Part shown: positions 1 through 8,343 of the stretch, one piece after another
Position numbering within the stretch: position 1 is the first letter of the stretch
Layout of the letters: each line of letters begins with the position of its first letter
Assembly (NCBI GenBank): GCA_040755275.1
Contig: JBFMBE010000009.1
Coordinates: 1 to 43,866 of the forward strand
Length of the DNA stretch: 43,866 bases
Origin: Desulfatirhabdium sp040755275
GTDB lineage: Bacteria > Desulfobacterota > Desulfobacteria > Desulfobacterales > Desulfatirhabdiaceae
Direction of reading: 5' to 3'
Made by a program: the position numbers and the translations under genes
The notes under the pieces: generated by a model
What the model was told of the DNA's origin: nothing
The model's database searches: none
What the model saw: the letters and a program-made list of their open reading frames with translations, nothing else

Positions 1-294
1 AAGTCGCTAACCACCGCTTTTCCTTCAAAGCCGGGCCTCCAGCAGGAGGGCGGGTGGTGTTTTGCGAAGCAGCGGAAACTGTTTGAAGCAGCCGGAGATC
101 GTTGGATCGGGCGGACGCACTTCATTTATATTGGTTTGAAAAACAGCATGTTGGAAACCACCAAACCATTCTTTCCATTTTGGCCATCCGCCCGATCCTA
201 CGAGCTCGGGCTGCTGAGTTTTTCCGCTGCTGAGCAAAATTCACCCGCCTTCCTGCGGGTCAAATGAGAGGGCCTGACTTTTTGCGAGGCCATC
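1..294 (+). repeat. Hairpin element R1 (left end cut by window edge)
   Basis: This copy belongs to the long-hairpin intergenic family. The left arm (1-120) and the right arm (about 200-294) are imperfectly complementary: both contain GGCGGGTG, AGCAGCGGAAA, AGCAGCC and ATCGGGCGG when the right arm is read in reverse complement. The loop between them holds the recurring TTGAAAAACAGCATGTTG core. The right terminus is GACTTTTTGCGAGGCCATC. The left terminus lies outside the window. It is the same subfamily and orientation as the element that runs off the far end at 43787. No gene is seen here. Confidence 0.85.
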
Positions 295-309
295 AGGATT
301 GAAAAACCT

Positions 310-1614
310 CTATTTGTTAAGTTCTACCAGGGACTCTTCGAGGATGGCAAATCCTTTTTCGAGCTGCTCATCCGTAATCACCAGAGGCATGAGGGTCCGG
401 ATGACGTTTCCGAAATTGCCGCAGGAAATGAGCACCAACCCCCTGTCGAAGCAGAGCTTGACCAGCTTCTTGGCTTCGTCTGCTGCAGGTTGCTTGGTCC
501 GGCGATCCTTCACCAGCTCCATCGCCAACATCGGGCCTTTTCCCCGAACGTCGCCGATGATTTCATACCGCTGCTGCAGATCCATCAGTTTCGCCCGAAC
601 CTTCTGGCCGAGCTCTTCCGCCGTTTCGAGCAGCTTGTCTTCGATCAGGATTTCCAGAACAGCCAATGCGGCCCTGCAGGCGATGGGATTCCCGGCATAC
701 GTTCCTCCCAGTCCGCCGACGTGGGGTTTGTTCATCATCTCCGCCCGCCCGGTGACTGCACTCAGGGGAAGCCCGCCACCAAGGCTCTTGGCCAGGGTGA
801 TGATATCCGGAGCGATTCCCCAATGATCGATGGCAAACAGCTTTCCGGTGCGTCCCATACCGGTCTGCACTTCATCGATGATCAAGGCAATGCCATATTT
901 GGTGCAGATGCGTTGAAGCTTCGGGAAATATTCCGGAGGTGGTGTCACGAAGCCGCCTTCCCCCTGAATCGGCTCGGCAATCACGGCTGCCGTCTGCTCC
1001 GCTGCGATATGGGAAATGAAGAAATCTTCGAGATAATCGGCACATGCCGTCCCGCAGGACGGATAGGACAGTCCGAAGGGACAGCGGTAACAATAGGCAT
1101 AGGGCATCCGATACACTTCAGGTGCATAGGGGCCGAACCCCAATTTGTAGGGTTTGACCTTGCTCGTCAGGGTCATTGTCAGGAGGGTTCGACCGTGAAA
1201 ACCGTTTTCAAAACAGATCACGGCAGGCCGTCCTGTGGCATAGCGGGCGATTTTGACGGCGTTTTCGACGGCTTCGGCGCCGCTGTTGGCGAACATCGTC
1301 ATCTTCTCGAATGTCCCCGGCGCCAGTTCGTTCAGTTTGGCCGCTAGATCGACATAGGGTTCGTACATCGCGATGTGAAAACAGGTATGAATGAATTTTG
1401 CGGCCTGATCCTGAATGGCCTGAACAACCTTGGGATGACAGTGTCCGACGTTGTTCACACCAATGCCGCCTGCAAAATCGATGTATTCCCTTCCCTCGAT
1501 ATCGATCATGACGGCGCCGCGCGCCTCACGGATAAAGGTCGGTGTGACATTGAACGGTCCTTGCGGTACGTGTCGATTTCTGAGTTCCAGCAGCGTCTGC
1601 GTATGGTGGGTCAT
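310..1614 (-). CDS. Class III aminotransferase, 4-aminobutyrate (GABA) transaminase family
   Basis: This is a 434-residue PLP-dependent omega-amino-acid transaminase, about the normal length of the GabT/acetylornithine aminotransferase family. Visible landmarks are NSGAEAVENAVK (about residues 110-121), EPIQGEGG, IDEVQTGMGRTG (246-257) and the PLP lysine K276 in TLAKSLGGGLPLS. The cysteine-bearing CYRCPFGLSYPSC stretch also occurs in bacterial GABA transaminases. The start at 1614 follows an AGGAG ribosome site; the reading frame extends upstream to 1797, but that part has no ribosome site and overlaps the promoter. A sigma-54-type promoter lies 75-90 bases upstream, and the divergent neighbour is a sigma-54 activator. 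The amino-acid ABC importer beyond it suggests import and deamination of one substrate. GABA is likely; 5-aminovalerate, beta-alanine or another omega-amino acid cannot be excluded. Confidence 0.88.
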   Translation of the reverse strand: MTHHTQTLLELRNRHVPQGPFNVTPTFIREARGAVMIDIEGREYIDFAGGIGVNNVGHCHPKVVQAIQDQAAKFIHTCFHIAMYEPYVDLAAKLNELAPGTFEKMTMFANSGAEAVENAVKIARYATGRPAVICFENGFHGRTLLTMTLTSKVKPYKLGFGPYAPEVYRMPYAYCYRCPFGLSYPSCGTACADYLEDFFISHIAAEQTAAVIAEPIQGEGGFVTPPPEYFPKLQRICTKYGIALIIDEVQTGMGRTGKLFAIDHWGIAPDIITLAKSLGGGLPLSAVTGRAEMMNKPHVGGLGGTYAGNPIACRAALAVLEILIEDKLLETAEELGQKVRAKLMDLQQRYEIIGDVRGKGPMLAMELVKDRRTKQPAADEAKKLVKLCFDRGLVLISCGNFGNVIRTLMPLVITDEQLEKGFAILEESLVELNK

Positions 1615-1689
1615 GATTTTCTCCTGATCGTTTGGATGAGCTGTAAAAGAATCCCCTGGAATAGAGGCTCGGCAAATGGCTGATGGAGT

Positions 1690-1706
1690 CGCAAAGATCG
1701 TTCCAT
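1690..1706 (-). promoter_or_regulatory. Sigma-54 (-24/-12) promoter for the aminotransferase
   Basis: Read on the minus strand, the sequence is TGGAACGATCTTTGCG. This fits TGGCACG-N4-TTGC with one mismatch and exact GG-N10-GC spacing (-24 GG at 1704-1703, -12 GC at 1692-1691). The predicted transcription start is near 1680, about 65 bases before the start codon at 1614. Caution: the stretch 1681-1695 also resembles a terminus of the hairpin elements (TGATGGAGTCGCAAA), so it may be a captured repeat end. Confidence 0.6.
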
Positions 1707-1792
1707 ACGCAGAAACCGACCCCATCCCCCTCTGTTTCATGAGGCCTGCCCGAGGCCAATCGATTTTTTCGGGGCCATCCTCTATGTTTCCT

Positions 1793-1816
1793 TGCATTCT
1801 TCATGCATCCGTGCAT
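1793..1816. promoter_or_regulatory. Candidate activator-binding site (TGCAT / ATGCA-N4-TGCAT)
   Basis: ATGCA-TCCG-TGCAT (1803-1816) is an inverted repeat with a 4-base spacer, and another TGCAT sits at 1793-1797, about one helical turn away. It lies about 120-130 bases upstream of the predicted sigma-54 start of the aminotransferase and 46 bases before the activator's own start codon. The same core, with longer arms, recurs at 3824-3849 upstream of the transporter operon. This fits an enhancer for the sigma-54 activator encoded here, possibly also autoregulatory. Confidence 0.5.
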
Positions 1817-1861
1817 AATAGCCTTACAACCATCATCACCAACGCCATCCAGGATAGAACC

Positions 1862-3646
1862 ATGTCCACATCCACGATATCGTCTGTCTCTCTGGCTCCT
1901 GAAAGCCTTTCCGTCCCAGACTGGACGGAACTCGCAGCCTCTCTGTTCGATGTCCTTTCAGACGGGATATCCTTCGTTCGTCCCTCCGGTGAAGTACTCC
2001 TCTCCAACCGGTACGCAGTCGAACACCTCGGGTTACATCCTGGAACGAATGTTGAATCGCGGGATGCCGAACTCTGGAAGCTCATTCGCCACGCGCTTCG
2101 CAACCACCGCAAGAAGCAACCCATGACGCTGATCCGAAACACCACGCCCTATCGGGTGAACATTGCGGCCATTCGGAACCGCGGCAGGACCAGCGGCGCC
2201 TTGTGCATTTTCCAGAACGGGACGGAATTGGAGAAAGTCACCCAACAGATGCTCTCCTATCAGGAACTGTCACGGGAGCTCGACATGATCATCGAATCCT
2301 CCTATGACGGGCTCTGGATTTGCGACGGAAACGCCAATGTCCTTCGGATCAATTCGGCTTCCGAGCGGCTCAATGAAATCCGGGCGGAGCAAGTCGTCGG
2401 CAGGAACATGCGGGAACTCGTCGCCGAAGGTTTCATCAACCGATCTGCCACACTCGAGGTGTTGCGCACCCGATCCATCGTCAACATGCTCCAGAAAACC
2501 AGCAAGGGCCGGAAGCTGATGATCACGGGAAGCCCGTTCTTCGACAAACAGGGCAATCTCGTACGCGTCGTCGTCAACGAACGAGACATCACCGAGATCG
2601 ACGCCCTGCATGAAGAACTCGAACGGCAGGAGGCCCTGAAGAATCAATACCGGAACCATCTCGTCGAGATGCAGATCGCAGAGATGGAATCGAGACATAT
2701 CATCGCCCGCACACCCTGCATGACCAATGTGCTGCAGCAGGCCATCCGTGTCAGCAAGGTCGACACGACGGTGTTGATTCAAGGCGAATCGGGAGTCGGC
2801 AAGGGCCTCATCGCCGAGCTCATCCATCGACGTTCGGAGCGATCCCGAAAACCGCTGATCCGCATCAACTGTGGCGCCATACCGGAATCGCTGATGGAAT
2901 CCGAACTCTTCGGGTATGAAGCCGGGGCTTTCACTGGAGCCTCCAAAAGCGGAAAACCCGGTTATCTGGAACTGGCCCATGAAGGTACGTTGTTCATGGA
3001 CGAAATCGGTGAGCTGCCGTTTTCCGCACAGGTCAAACTGCTTCGATTTCTCGAAGACGGCCTGGTGACACGCATCGGCGGAACGAAAGCCAGAAGTCTC
3101 AATGTCCGCATTCTTACTGCCACCAACCGCAACCTGTCCGACATGGTTTCAAGAGGTCTTTTTCGAAAGGATCTCTTCTACCGCCTGAACGTCATCCCCA
3201 TCACCATACCCCCTCTGCGGGAACGCAAGGAATGCATCCTGCCCCTGATTCAGCACTATTTCAACCGGTTCGCCGAGAAGGTCGGTAAGGCCGGAATGAT
3301 CCGCCTGTCGAAGCCCGCCCTCGACGCCCTGATCCACTATCCCTATCCCGGAAACGTCCGGGAGCTGATCAATCTCTGTGAACGCCTGGCTGTCATGAGC
3401 GAAAGCGACGTGATTGCTGTCGATCAACTGCCTTCTGAAATCATCGAAACCATGGGCGGACCACCGACCCTCGAGAATTCCTTCGCCGGCCGGTCTCTCA
3501 AGGAAATGATCGAGCGGTTCGAGCACATGGTTCTGACGTCCGCCTTACGAGAACACCGTACCCAGGAACGCATCGCCACAGCGCTTCAGGTGGATCAATC
3601 CACCATTGCCCGCAAACTTCGACGGCATGGTCTCAGGCCTTCCTGA
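1862..3646 (+). CDS. PAS-domain sigma-54-dependent transcriptional activator
   Basis: This 594-residue enhancer-binding protein drives open-complex formation by sigma-54 RNA polymerase. The order is a PAS-like domain (about 25-125), a second PAS domain (about 140-260), a short coiled linker, an AAA+ domain and a Fis-type helix-turn-helix. Walker A is GESGVGKG (308-315), the sigma-54-contacting loop GAFTGA is at 355-360, and Walker B is LFMDE (D380). The HTH near 567-590 reads ERIATALQVDQSTIARKLR. There is no receiver domain, so signal input is probably a ligand sensed by PAS, as in RocR-like activators. The chosen ATG follows AGGAT; an in-frame ATG at 1676 would overlap the operator and promoter region. 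Divergent from the aminotransferase and upstream of the amino-acid importer, it is the natural regulator of both. Confidence 0.93.
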   Translation: MSTSTISSVSLAPESLSVPDWTELAASLFDVLSDGISFVRPSGEVLLSNRYAVEHLGLHPGTNVESRDAELWKLIRHALRNHRKKQPMTLIRNTTPYRVNIAAIRNRGRTSGALCIFQNGTELEKVTQQMLSYQELSRELDMIIESSYDGLWICDGNANVLRINSASERLNEIRAEQVVGRNMRELVAEGFINRSATLEVLRTRSIVNMLQKTSKGRKLMITGSPFFDKQGNLVRVVVNERDITEIDALHEELERQEALKNQYRNHLVEMQIAEMESRHIIARTPCMTNVLQQAIRVSKVDTTVLIQGESGVGKGLIAELIHRRSERSRKPLIRINCGAIPESLMESELFGYEAGAFTGASKSGKPGYLELAHEGTLFMDEIGELPFSAQVKLLRFLEDGLVTRIGGTKARSLNVRILTATNRNLSDMVSRGLFRKDLFYRLNVIPITIPPLRERKECILPLIQHYFNRFAEKVGKAGMIRLSKPALDALIHYPYPGNVRELINLCERLAVMSESDVIAVDQLPSEIIETMGGPPTLENSFAGRSLKEMIERFEHMVLTSALREHRTQERIATALQVDQSTIARKLRRHGLRPS

Positions 3647-3656
3647 ACCCAATGCT

Positions 3657-3809
3657 TGACGGCTTCGCAAAAAGCCGCTTTTCCCGTGCTTTTTGTAAAT
3701 GCCGGGCATCAGTGGGGTGGATGGGGAAGCCTTTTGAGCTTGCTGCGAAAAAGGTTTCCCATCCACCCCGCGACTCGACAGAGACTTCCAGACTTTTTGC
3801 GAGGCCATC
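3657..3809 (+). repeat. Hairpin element R2, internally deleted short copy
   Basis: This 153-base copy keeps both termini (GACGGCTTCGCAAAAAG ... CTTTTTGCGAGGCCATC) but lacks the loop and inner arms. The remaining arms pair through GGGGTGGATGGGGAA and TTTCCCATCCACCCC. It is flanked by CAATGCTT on each side (3650-3657 region and 3808-3815), a likely target duplication. It lies just after the activator gene. Confidence 0.85.
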
Positions 3810-3823
3810 AATGCTTTTTTCGA

Positions 3824-3849
3824 ACGAATATGCAAACATGCATATTCGT
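3824..3849. promoter_or_regulatory. Perfect palindrome, candidate activator-binding site upstream of the liv operon
   Basis: ACGAATATGCA and TGCATATTCGT form a perfect 11-base inverted repeat around the 4-base spacer AACA. The centre matches the ATGCA-N4-TGCAT site at 1803-1816. It lies about 220 bases upstream of the transcription start predicted from the sigma-54 promoter at 4032-4048, an ordinary enhancer distance. There is no T-run after it, so a terminator is less likely. Confidence 0.6.
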
Positions 3850-4031
3850 GGGAACCGGTACGAGAAACCGTGCGATTGGGTGAAAAACCCGGTCCTACGC
3901 CCCATTGGATGAAAGTCACAGAAGCACCTTGTGTAGAAACGGGAGGGATCCGCTTTTCATCCGATTTCTGACCGCTGTTTTTCCCTGGAAAGTCGGATCT
4001 ACGATGCTTCCCGTATCGAGCAGCACGTTTT

Positions 4032-4048
4032 CTGGCACACCAATTGCT
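4032..4048 (+). promoter_or_regulatory. Sigma-54 (-24/-12) promoter for the amino-acid transporter operon
   Basis: CTGGCACACCAATTGCT matches the sigma-54 consensus: TGGCAC, five bases, TTGC, with GG at 4034-4035 and GC at 4046-4047. The expected transcription start is about 4059, some 58 bases before the start codon at 4117. Confidence 0.8.
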
Positions 4049-4116
4049 GTTCAGTCATTCACACGACGCTCATGCGTTCGATCCCCCATCACCCAACTAT
4101 TAGAAAGGAAGGTTTC

Positions 4117-5364
4117 ATGAAAAAAGCGGTGCTCCTCGGAATCGCATTGTGTCTGGTCCTCGGTATGTCGGCGGGGTCCCATGCGGAAGATGCACGGGAT
4201 TACTTCAAGATCGGTGTCATTACATCCCTTTCCGGAAGCCTGGCCACAGGCGGCAACGTCACCAAGCGGGGATACGATCTGTGGGCAGATGAAGTGAACA
4301 AGACGGGCGGCATCGATATCAAAGGCAAGAAATATCCCGTCAAGCTCTTCTACGGCGACGCCCAGTCCGAACCGTCTCAGGGGGCGTCGGCTGCGGAACG
4401 TCTCGCCACCCAGGAAAAAGTCGATTTGGTGTTGGGCCCCTATTCATCGGGCGTCACCCTGGCCGTGGCACCCGTTCTTGAAAAATACAAAATCCCCATG
4501 ATCACCGGATCGGCCGAATCTCCGCTCATCTGGAGAGAAAAATTCCGCTACACCTTCGGAACGATTCCGCCTGTCAACTATACCGGCTCCACCCCGATCC
4601 AGACCCTGGCCAAACTCAATCCAGCACCCAAATCCGCCATCATCCTCGGATCGAACGACGCCTTCTCCAAAGCCACGGCCGAAGCCTTTCAGGATGCAGC
4701 CACCAAGGCAGGCATCAAGGTCATGAAGTTCAACATCGTTCCTTCCGGTCAGGATTTGATTCCCTTTCTGTCCTCTGCAAAGGCCATGCAGCCCGACCTC
4801 ATTGCCTTCGGCGGTCATGACGAGGAACTGATCAATCTGGTCAAAGGTCTCCGTCAAATCAACTTCACCCCGAAGGCACTTCTGATGCATTACGGTGTTA
4901 CGGAACCCGCCTTCTTCGAATCTCTAAAGAAGGATGCAGAACAGGTTCTCGGCGCAGCGGTTTGGACCGAATCGGTTCACACCAAGGGAGAACTGCTCTG
5001 GCCGAATGCAAAGGCCTATGCCGATGCGGCCATGAAGGCCTACAACGTGCCGGCCGACTACACCCAGGCAGGATCTTCGGCTGCCGGTATCGCCTTTCAG
5101 GTGGCCCTCATGAAGGCCGGTGCAACACCGCCCCTCAGCGAAGCCGCCCGTGAAAGCCTCGTCAAAATCCTCGAAGACATCAAGGTCGAAACCTTCTACG
5201 GAACCATCGACTTCGCCAACGAAGGCCAGTTTTACCATGCCAACATCGGGTTGACACCATTGACTATCCAGGTTCAGGATGGCAAGATCGCCGTCGTCGG
5301 ACCGGAACAGGAAGCCCAGGCCAAGATTCAGTATCCCATGAAGCCCTGGTCAGAACGGAAATGA
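4117..5364 (+). CDS. Amino-acid ABC transporter periplasmic binding protein (LivJ/LivK-like)
   Basis: This 415-residue protein is a type I periplasmic-binding-fold receptor (Peripla_BP_6, HAAT family) that captures an amino acid or related compound for the LivHMGF complex encoded downstream. Residues 1-22 are a signal peptide (MKKAVLLGIALCLVLGMSAG, cleavage after SHA). The mature start FKIGVITSLSGSLATGG is the usual first strand and ligand loop, followed by a LVLGPYSSG motif. The ATG at 4117 is preceded by GGAAGG. It is the first gene of the operon and directly follows a sigma-54 promoter. The next gene is 360 bases away because a hairpin repeat intervenes. The substrate cannot be read from sequence; the nearby transaminase suggests GABA or another amino acid. 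Confidence 0.93.
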   Translation: MKKAVLLGIALCLVLGMSAGSHAEDARDYFKIGVITSLSGSLATGGNVTKRGYDLWADEVNKTGGIDIKGKKYPVKLFYGDAQSEPSQGASAAERLATQEKVDLVLGPYSSGVTLAVAPVLEKYKIPMITGSAESPLIWREKFRYTFGTIPPVNYTGSTPIQTLAKLNPAPKSAIILGSNDAFSKATAEAFQDAATKAGIKVMKFNIVPSGQDLIPFLSSAKAMQPDLIAFGGHDEELINLVKGLRQINFTPKALLMHYGVTEPAFFESLKKDAEQVLGAAVWTESVHTKGELLWPNAKAYADAAMKAYNVPADYTQAGSSAAGIAFQVALMKAGATPPLSEAARESLVKILEDIKVETFYGTIDFANEGQFYHANIGLTPLTIQVQDGKIAVVGPEQEAQAKIQYPMKPWSERK

Positions 5365-5369
5365 TCCGT

Positions 5370-5686
5370 GATGCGCTCGCAAAAAGTCGCTTTTCCCGTG
5401 CTTTTCGAGAATGCCGGGCATGAGCGGGGTGGCTGGGGAAGCCTTTTGAGACTGCTGCGAAAACGTGTTTGAAGCCGCCGGATATCGTTGGATCGGACGG
5501 ACGTACTGGATCGAAATATCGATTGAAAAGCAAGCCGTTGCGATTCAACCAGCCTCTGTTTGCTGTCTGGCCATCCGTCCGATCCTACGAGATCGGGCGG
5601 CTGAGTTTTTTCGCAGCAGCGAAAAAGGTTCCCCAGTCACCCCGTGACTCGACAGAAACGCCCTGACGTATTGCGAAGCCGTCATC
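5370..5686 (+). repeat. Hairpin element R3, inside the liv operon
   Basis: This full-length copy fills the gap between the binding-protein gene and livH. The termini are GATGCGCTCGCAAAAAGTC and a degraded CTGACGTATTGCGAAGCCGTCATC. Both arms contain GCGGGGTG.CTGGGGAA, CTGCTGCGAAAA, GCCGCC and ATCGGACGG (right arm read in reverse complement). Transcripts of the operon must pass through it and would fold into a stem of roughly 100 pairs. Confidence 0.88.
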
Positions 5687-5724
5687 CATTACCCCATTCC
5701 CTTTTCCCTTGAAGATAGGTCCCT

Positions 5725-6609
5725 ATGGAACTGTTACCTCAGGCCATTGTCGACGGGATTCTGATCGGTGGTATTTACATCACCATTGCCATTGGATTTT
5801 CCCTCGCCTACGGCGTGATGCACATCATCGACTTTGCGGTCGGCGAATGGATCATGTTAGGCGCCTTTACCGGGTATTACCTGAATCGTTGGTCGCACAT
5901 CGACCCCATGCTGCTGCTGCCGATTGTTTTCATCGTTTTCGGTGGGATCGGCTATCTCATCCAGCCCTTGATTCACCGGGTCATCAGCGGGAAAAAGGGC
6001 AACCCGGTCCTGATGGGGCTGGTGTTCACCTTCGGCCTGGCGCTCGTTTTCCGAGGATCCGGTCTCACCATCTTCGGGTTCTATTCCCACTCGATCCCGG
6101 CGGCTCTCGCCAAAAATTCGTTCTTCATCGAAAGCGGCAATTTCTTCCTCACCATTCCACACATCCGGTTCGCCGGTCTCTTTTACGCCGTTCTCATCAC
6201 CGTCATCCTGCAATACATCCTCAAGTCCACGGATTTCGGGAGGGCGGTTCGGGCGCTGGCCCAACACCGAGAATCCGCTAGTCTGATGGGAATCGATGCG
6301 CGACGGATCAGTTCCTATGTATATGGAATTTACGTCGGCATCAGCGCCATGACCGGTGTACTGATCGGTTGCATCTTTTCCATCACCGCACAAATGGGCG
6401 GTGAATACACCGTCATGGCGTTTTTCGTCGTAGTCCTCGCCGGAATGGGCTATCTGGCCGGTGTACCCTGGGCAGCGTTTTTGCTGGGACTGGTCCAATC
6501 CTTTTTCATGATTTATTTCAACCCGAGCTATACCCTTCTGGCCGTTTTCGTCATCTTGTTCACCATTCTACTGATCTCGCCCCGAGGTCTTTTCGGAAGG
6601 GGGGTCTAA
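5725..6609 (+). CDS. livH: Branched-chain amino-acid ABC permease LivH
   Basis: This 294-residue inner-membrane permease is the normal length for LivH, with about eight hydrophobic segments. It shows the family's N-terminal GIYITIAIGFSLAYGVMHIIDF stretch (shown here as family pattern from about residue 14) and the C-terminal AGMGYLAGVPWAA loop that contacts the ATPase. It pairs with LivM to form the channel. It follows hairpin element R3, and its ribosome site (AGG in GATAGGTCC) is weak compared with the other genes of the operon, which may lower its expression relative to the binding protein. livM starts 5 bases after its stop. Confidence 0.93.
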   Translation: MELLPQAIVDGILIGGIYITIAIGFSLAYGVMHIIDFAVGEWIMLGAFTGYYLNRWSHIDPMLLLPIVFIVFGGIGYLIQPLIHRVISGKKGNPVLMGLVFTFGLALVFRGSGLTIFGFYSHSIPAALAKNSFFIESGNFFLTIPHIRFAGLFYAVLITVILQYILKSTDFGRAVRALAQHRESASLMGIDARRISSYVYGIYVGISAMTGVLIGCIFSITAQMGGEYTVMAFFVVVLAGMGYLAGVPWAAFLLGLVQSFFMIYFNPSYTLLAVFVILFTILLISPRGLFGRGV

Positions 6610-6614
6610 ACCTC

Positions 6615-7625
6615 ATGACGAACACCTTTCGAAAACCCATCGTTGTCGGGATTGCAGCCCTGGTTCTTGCCGTTCTGCCCACATTCATTCACGATATGTT
6701 CGTTCTGCGGGTGCTGACCGAATCAATCATGTGGATCGGGCTGGCCATCGCCTGGGACGTGCTGGCCGGATATACGGGATACCTCAATTTCGGACACGGA
6801 GCCTTCTTCGGAGCAGGCGCCTACATAACGGCCTTTCTGATCAAGATCGCCGGCGTCCCCTTCCTGTTGGCCATGCCTGCAGGCGGGCTTGCGGCAGCGC
6901 TTCTGGCACTCGCCAGCGGAATCCCCACCCTGCGACTCAAAGGTGCCTATTTCGCCATCGCCACCTGGGCCATGGCCCGGGCACTGCAGCAGCTGGCACT
7001 GGTTCTCGACATCACGGGCGGACCGGATGGCATGCGCCTTCCCCCTTACCTGCACCCGCAGTTTTTCTACTATGTCATGCTGATCCTGGTTGCAGGCACC
7101 TTCGCCGTCATGTGGTTCCTGCTGGAACATGCCCCCTTCGGCCTCAAGGTCAAGGCCATCCGGGAAGACGAAGCCGGCGCAATGAGTCTCGGTATCCATC
7201 CGACAGTCATCAAGATGCAGGCCTATCTACTGTCGACCGTTCCAGCCGGACTGATCGGCGGGGTATACGCCTACTGGATTACCTACATCGATCCGGCTTC
7301 CGTTCTGGGAGATCTCGTCACGGATCAGGCGGTGGTCATGGCTGTCTTCGGCGGCCTTGGAACTCTGATCGGACCCATTGTGGGGGCCGTCATCATCTAT
7401 TTCTTTAAAACCCTGTTCTGGGCCTATCTCTCGGATTACCAGGTGCTCTACCTCATTATCCTCGGTGTCCTGATCGCCATGAGCGTCGTCTTCCTGCCGA
7501 ACGGGCTCTACGGAACCCTCACCGGAAAAACTTCCGGAAAGACGGCGATTCAGAAAGGACTGGCCACCGGCACACCAGAAGAGAATTCTCGGAAGCAAGG
7601 GCGGAAGGAGGTGGTGCATGGCTGA
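6615..7625 (+). CDS. livM: Branched-chain amino-acid ABC permease LivM
   Basis: This 336-residue second channel subunit has about nine membrane segments. The family motif YTGYLNFGHGAFFGAGAY lies near residues 54-71, and the EAA-type region VKAIREDEAGAMSLGI contacts the nucleotide-binding subunit. A hydrophilic, lysine-rich tail of about 30 residues ends the protein. The ATG lies 5 bases after livH behind a G-rich ribosome site. Its last 8 bases overlap the start of livG, which points to translational coupling. Confidence 0.93.
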   Translation: MTNTFRKPIVVGIAALVLAVLPTFIHDMFVLRVLTESIMWIGLAIAWDVLAGYTGYLNFGHGAFFGAGAYITAFLIKIAGVPFLLAMPAGGLAAALLALASGIPTLRLKGAYFAIATWAMARALQQLALVLDITGGPDGMRLPPYLHPQFFYYVMLILVAGTFAVMWFLLEHAPFGLKVKAIREDEAGAMSLGIHPTVIKMQAYLLSTVPAGLIGGVYAYWITYIDPASVLGDLVTDQAVVMAVFGGLGTLIGPIVGAVIIYFFKTLFWAYLSDYQVLYLIILGVLIAMSVVFLPNGLYGTLTGKTSGKTAIQKGLATGTPEENSRKQGRKEVVHG

Positions 7626-8343
7626 TCCGATTCTTCAGGTGGAGGGTGTCACCAAAACCTTTGGCGGCTTGTACGCCGTTCAGGACGTTTCATTCGACAT
7701 GGCCAAAGGCAGCATCGTCGGGCTCATTGGCCCGAACGGCGCCGGGAAAACCACCCTGTTCAACGTCATCAGCGGCTATTACAAGCCGACGAAGGGCAGC
7801 ATCCGATTCGATGGAAAGGATATCAGCGGATGGCCGCCCTATCGGCTGGCGCACATCGGCATCGGCCGAACCTTTCAGATCGTAAAGCCCTTCGCTGGAC
7901 TGACGGTTCTCGAGAATGTCGTCATCGCATCGCTGTGCCGTTATCCCAAGAAAACAGAAGCCGAGGCCCAGGCCTGGCAGATCCTCGAACGTACGGGACT
8001 AGCGGACCGGGCCCATCTGGCTGCATCCGGTTTGACACTTGCGGGCCGCAAGCGGCTCGAGGTCAGCAAGGCCCTGGCCCTCGAACCGACCCTCCTGCTA
8101 CTCGACGAGGTCGTGGCAGGCCTCAATCCGACGGAAGCCGATCAAACCATCGATCTGATACTCAAACTTCGGGATCAGGGAATCACCATCCTCATCGTCG
8201 AACACATCATGCGGGTCATCATGAACATCAGCGACGAGGTAGTCGTTCTCAGTTTCGGCCAGAAAATCGCCCAGGGAAAACCCGGCGATGTCGCAAGAGA
8301 TCCGGCGGTGGTGGAAGCCTATCTGGGAGGTGAGGTGCGATGA
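7618..8343 (+). CDS. livG: Branched-chain amino-acid ABC transporter ATP-binding protein LivG
   Basis: This 241-residue ABC ATPase binds and hydrolyses ATP for the importer. Walker A is GPNGAGKTT (residues 38-46) and Walker B is LLLLDEVVAGLNP. The signature helix reads LTLAGRKRLEVSKALA rather than the canonical LSGGQ-type sequence; variants of this sort are common in LivG. Its start overlaps livM by 8 bases (ATGGCTGA) behind GGAGGTG, and its stop overlaps livF by 4 bases. Confidence 0.94.
   Translation: MADPILQVEGVTKTFGGLYAVQDVSFDMAKGSIVGLIGPNGAGKTTLFNVISGYYKPTKGSIRFDGKDISGWPPYRLAHIGIGRTFQIVKPFAGLTVLENVVIASLCRYPKKTEAEAQAWQILERTGLADRAHLAASGLTLAGRKRLEVSKALALEPTLLLLDEVVAGLNPTEADQTIDLILKLRDQGITILIVEHIMRVIMNISDEVVVLSFGQKIAQGKPGDVARDPAVVEAYLGGEVR

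Noticed and set aside
5465..5666. Recurring 60-75-codon frames (starting MFEAAG or similar) inside the hairpin elements
   Set aside because: They lack ribosome sites, differ in frame and length between copies, and the sequence is better explained by base-pairing arms than by a protein.
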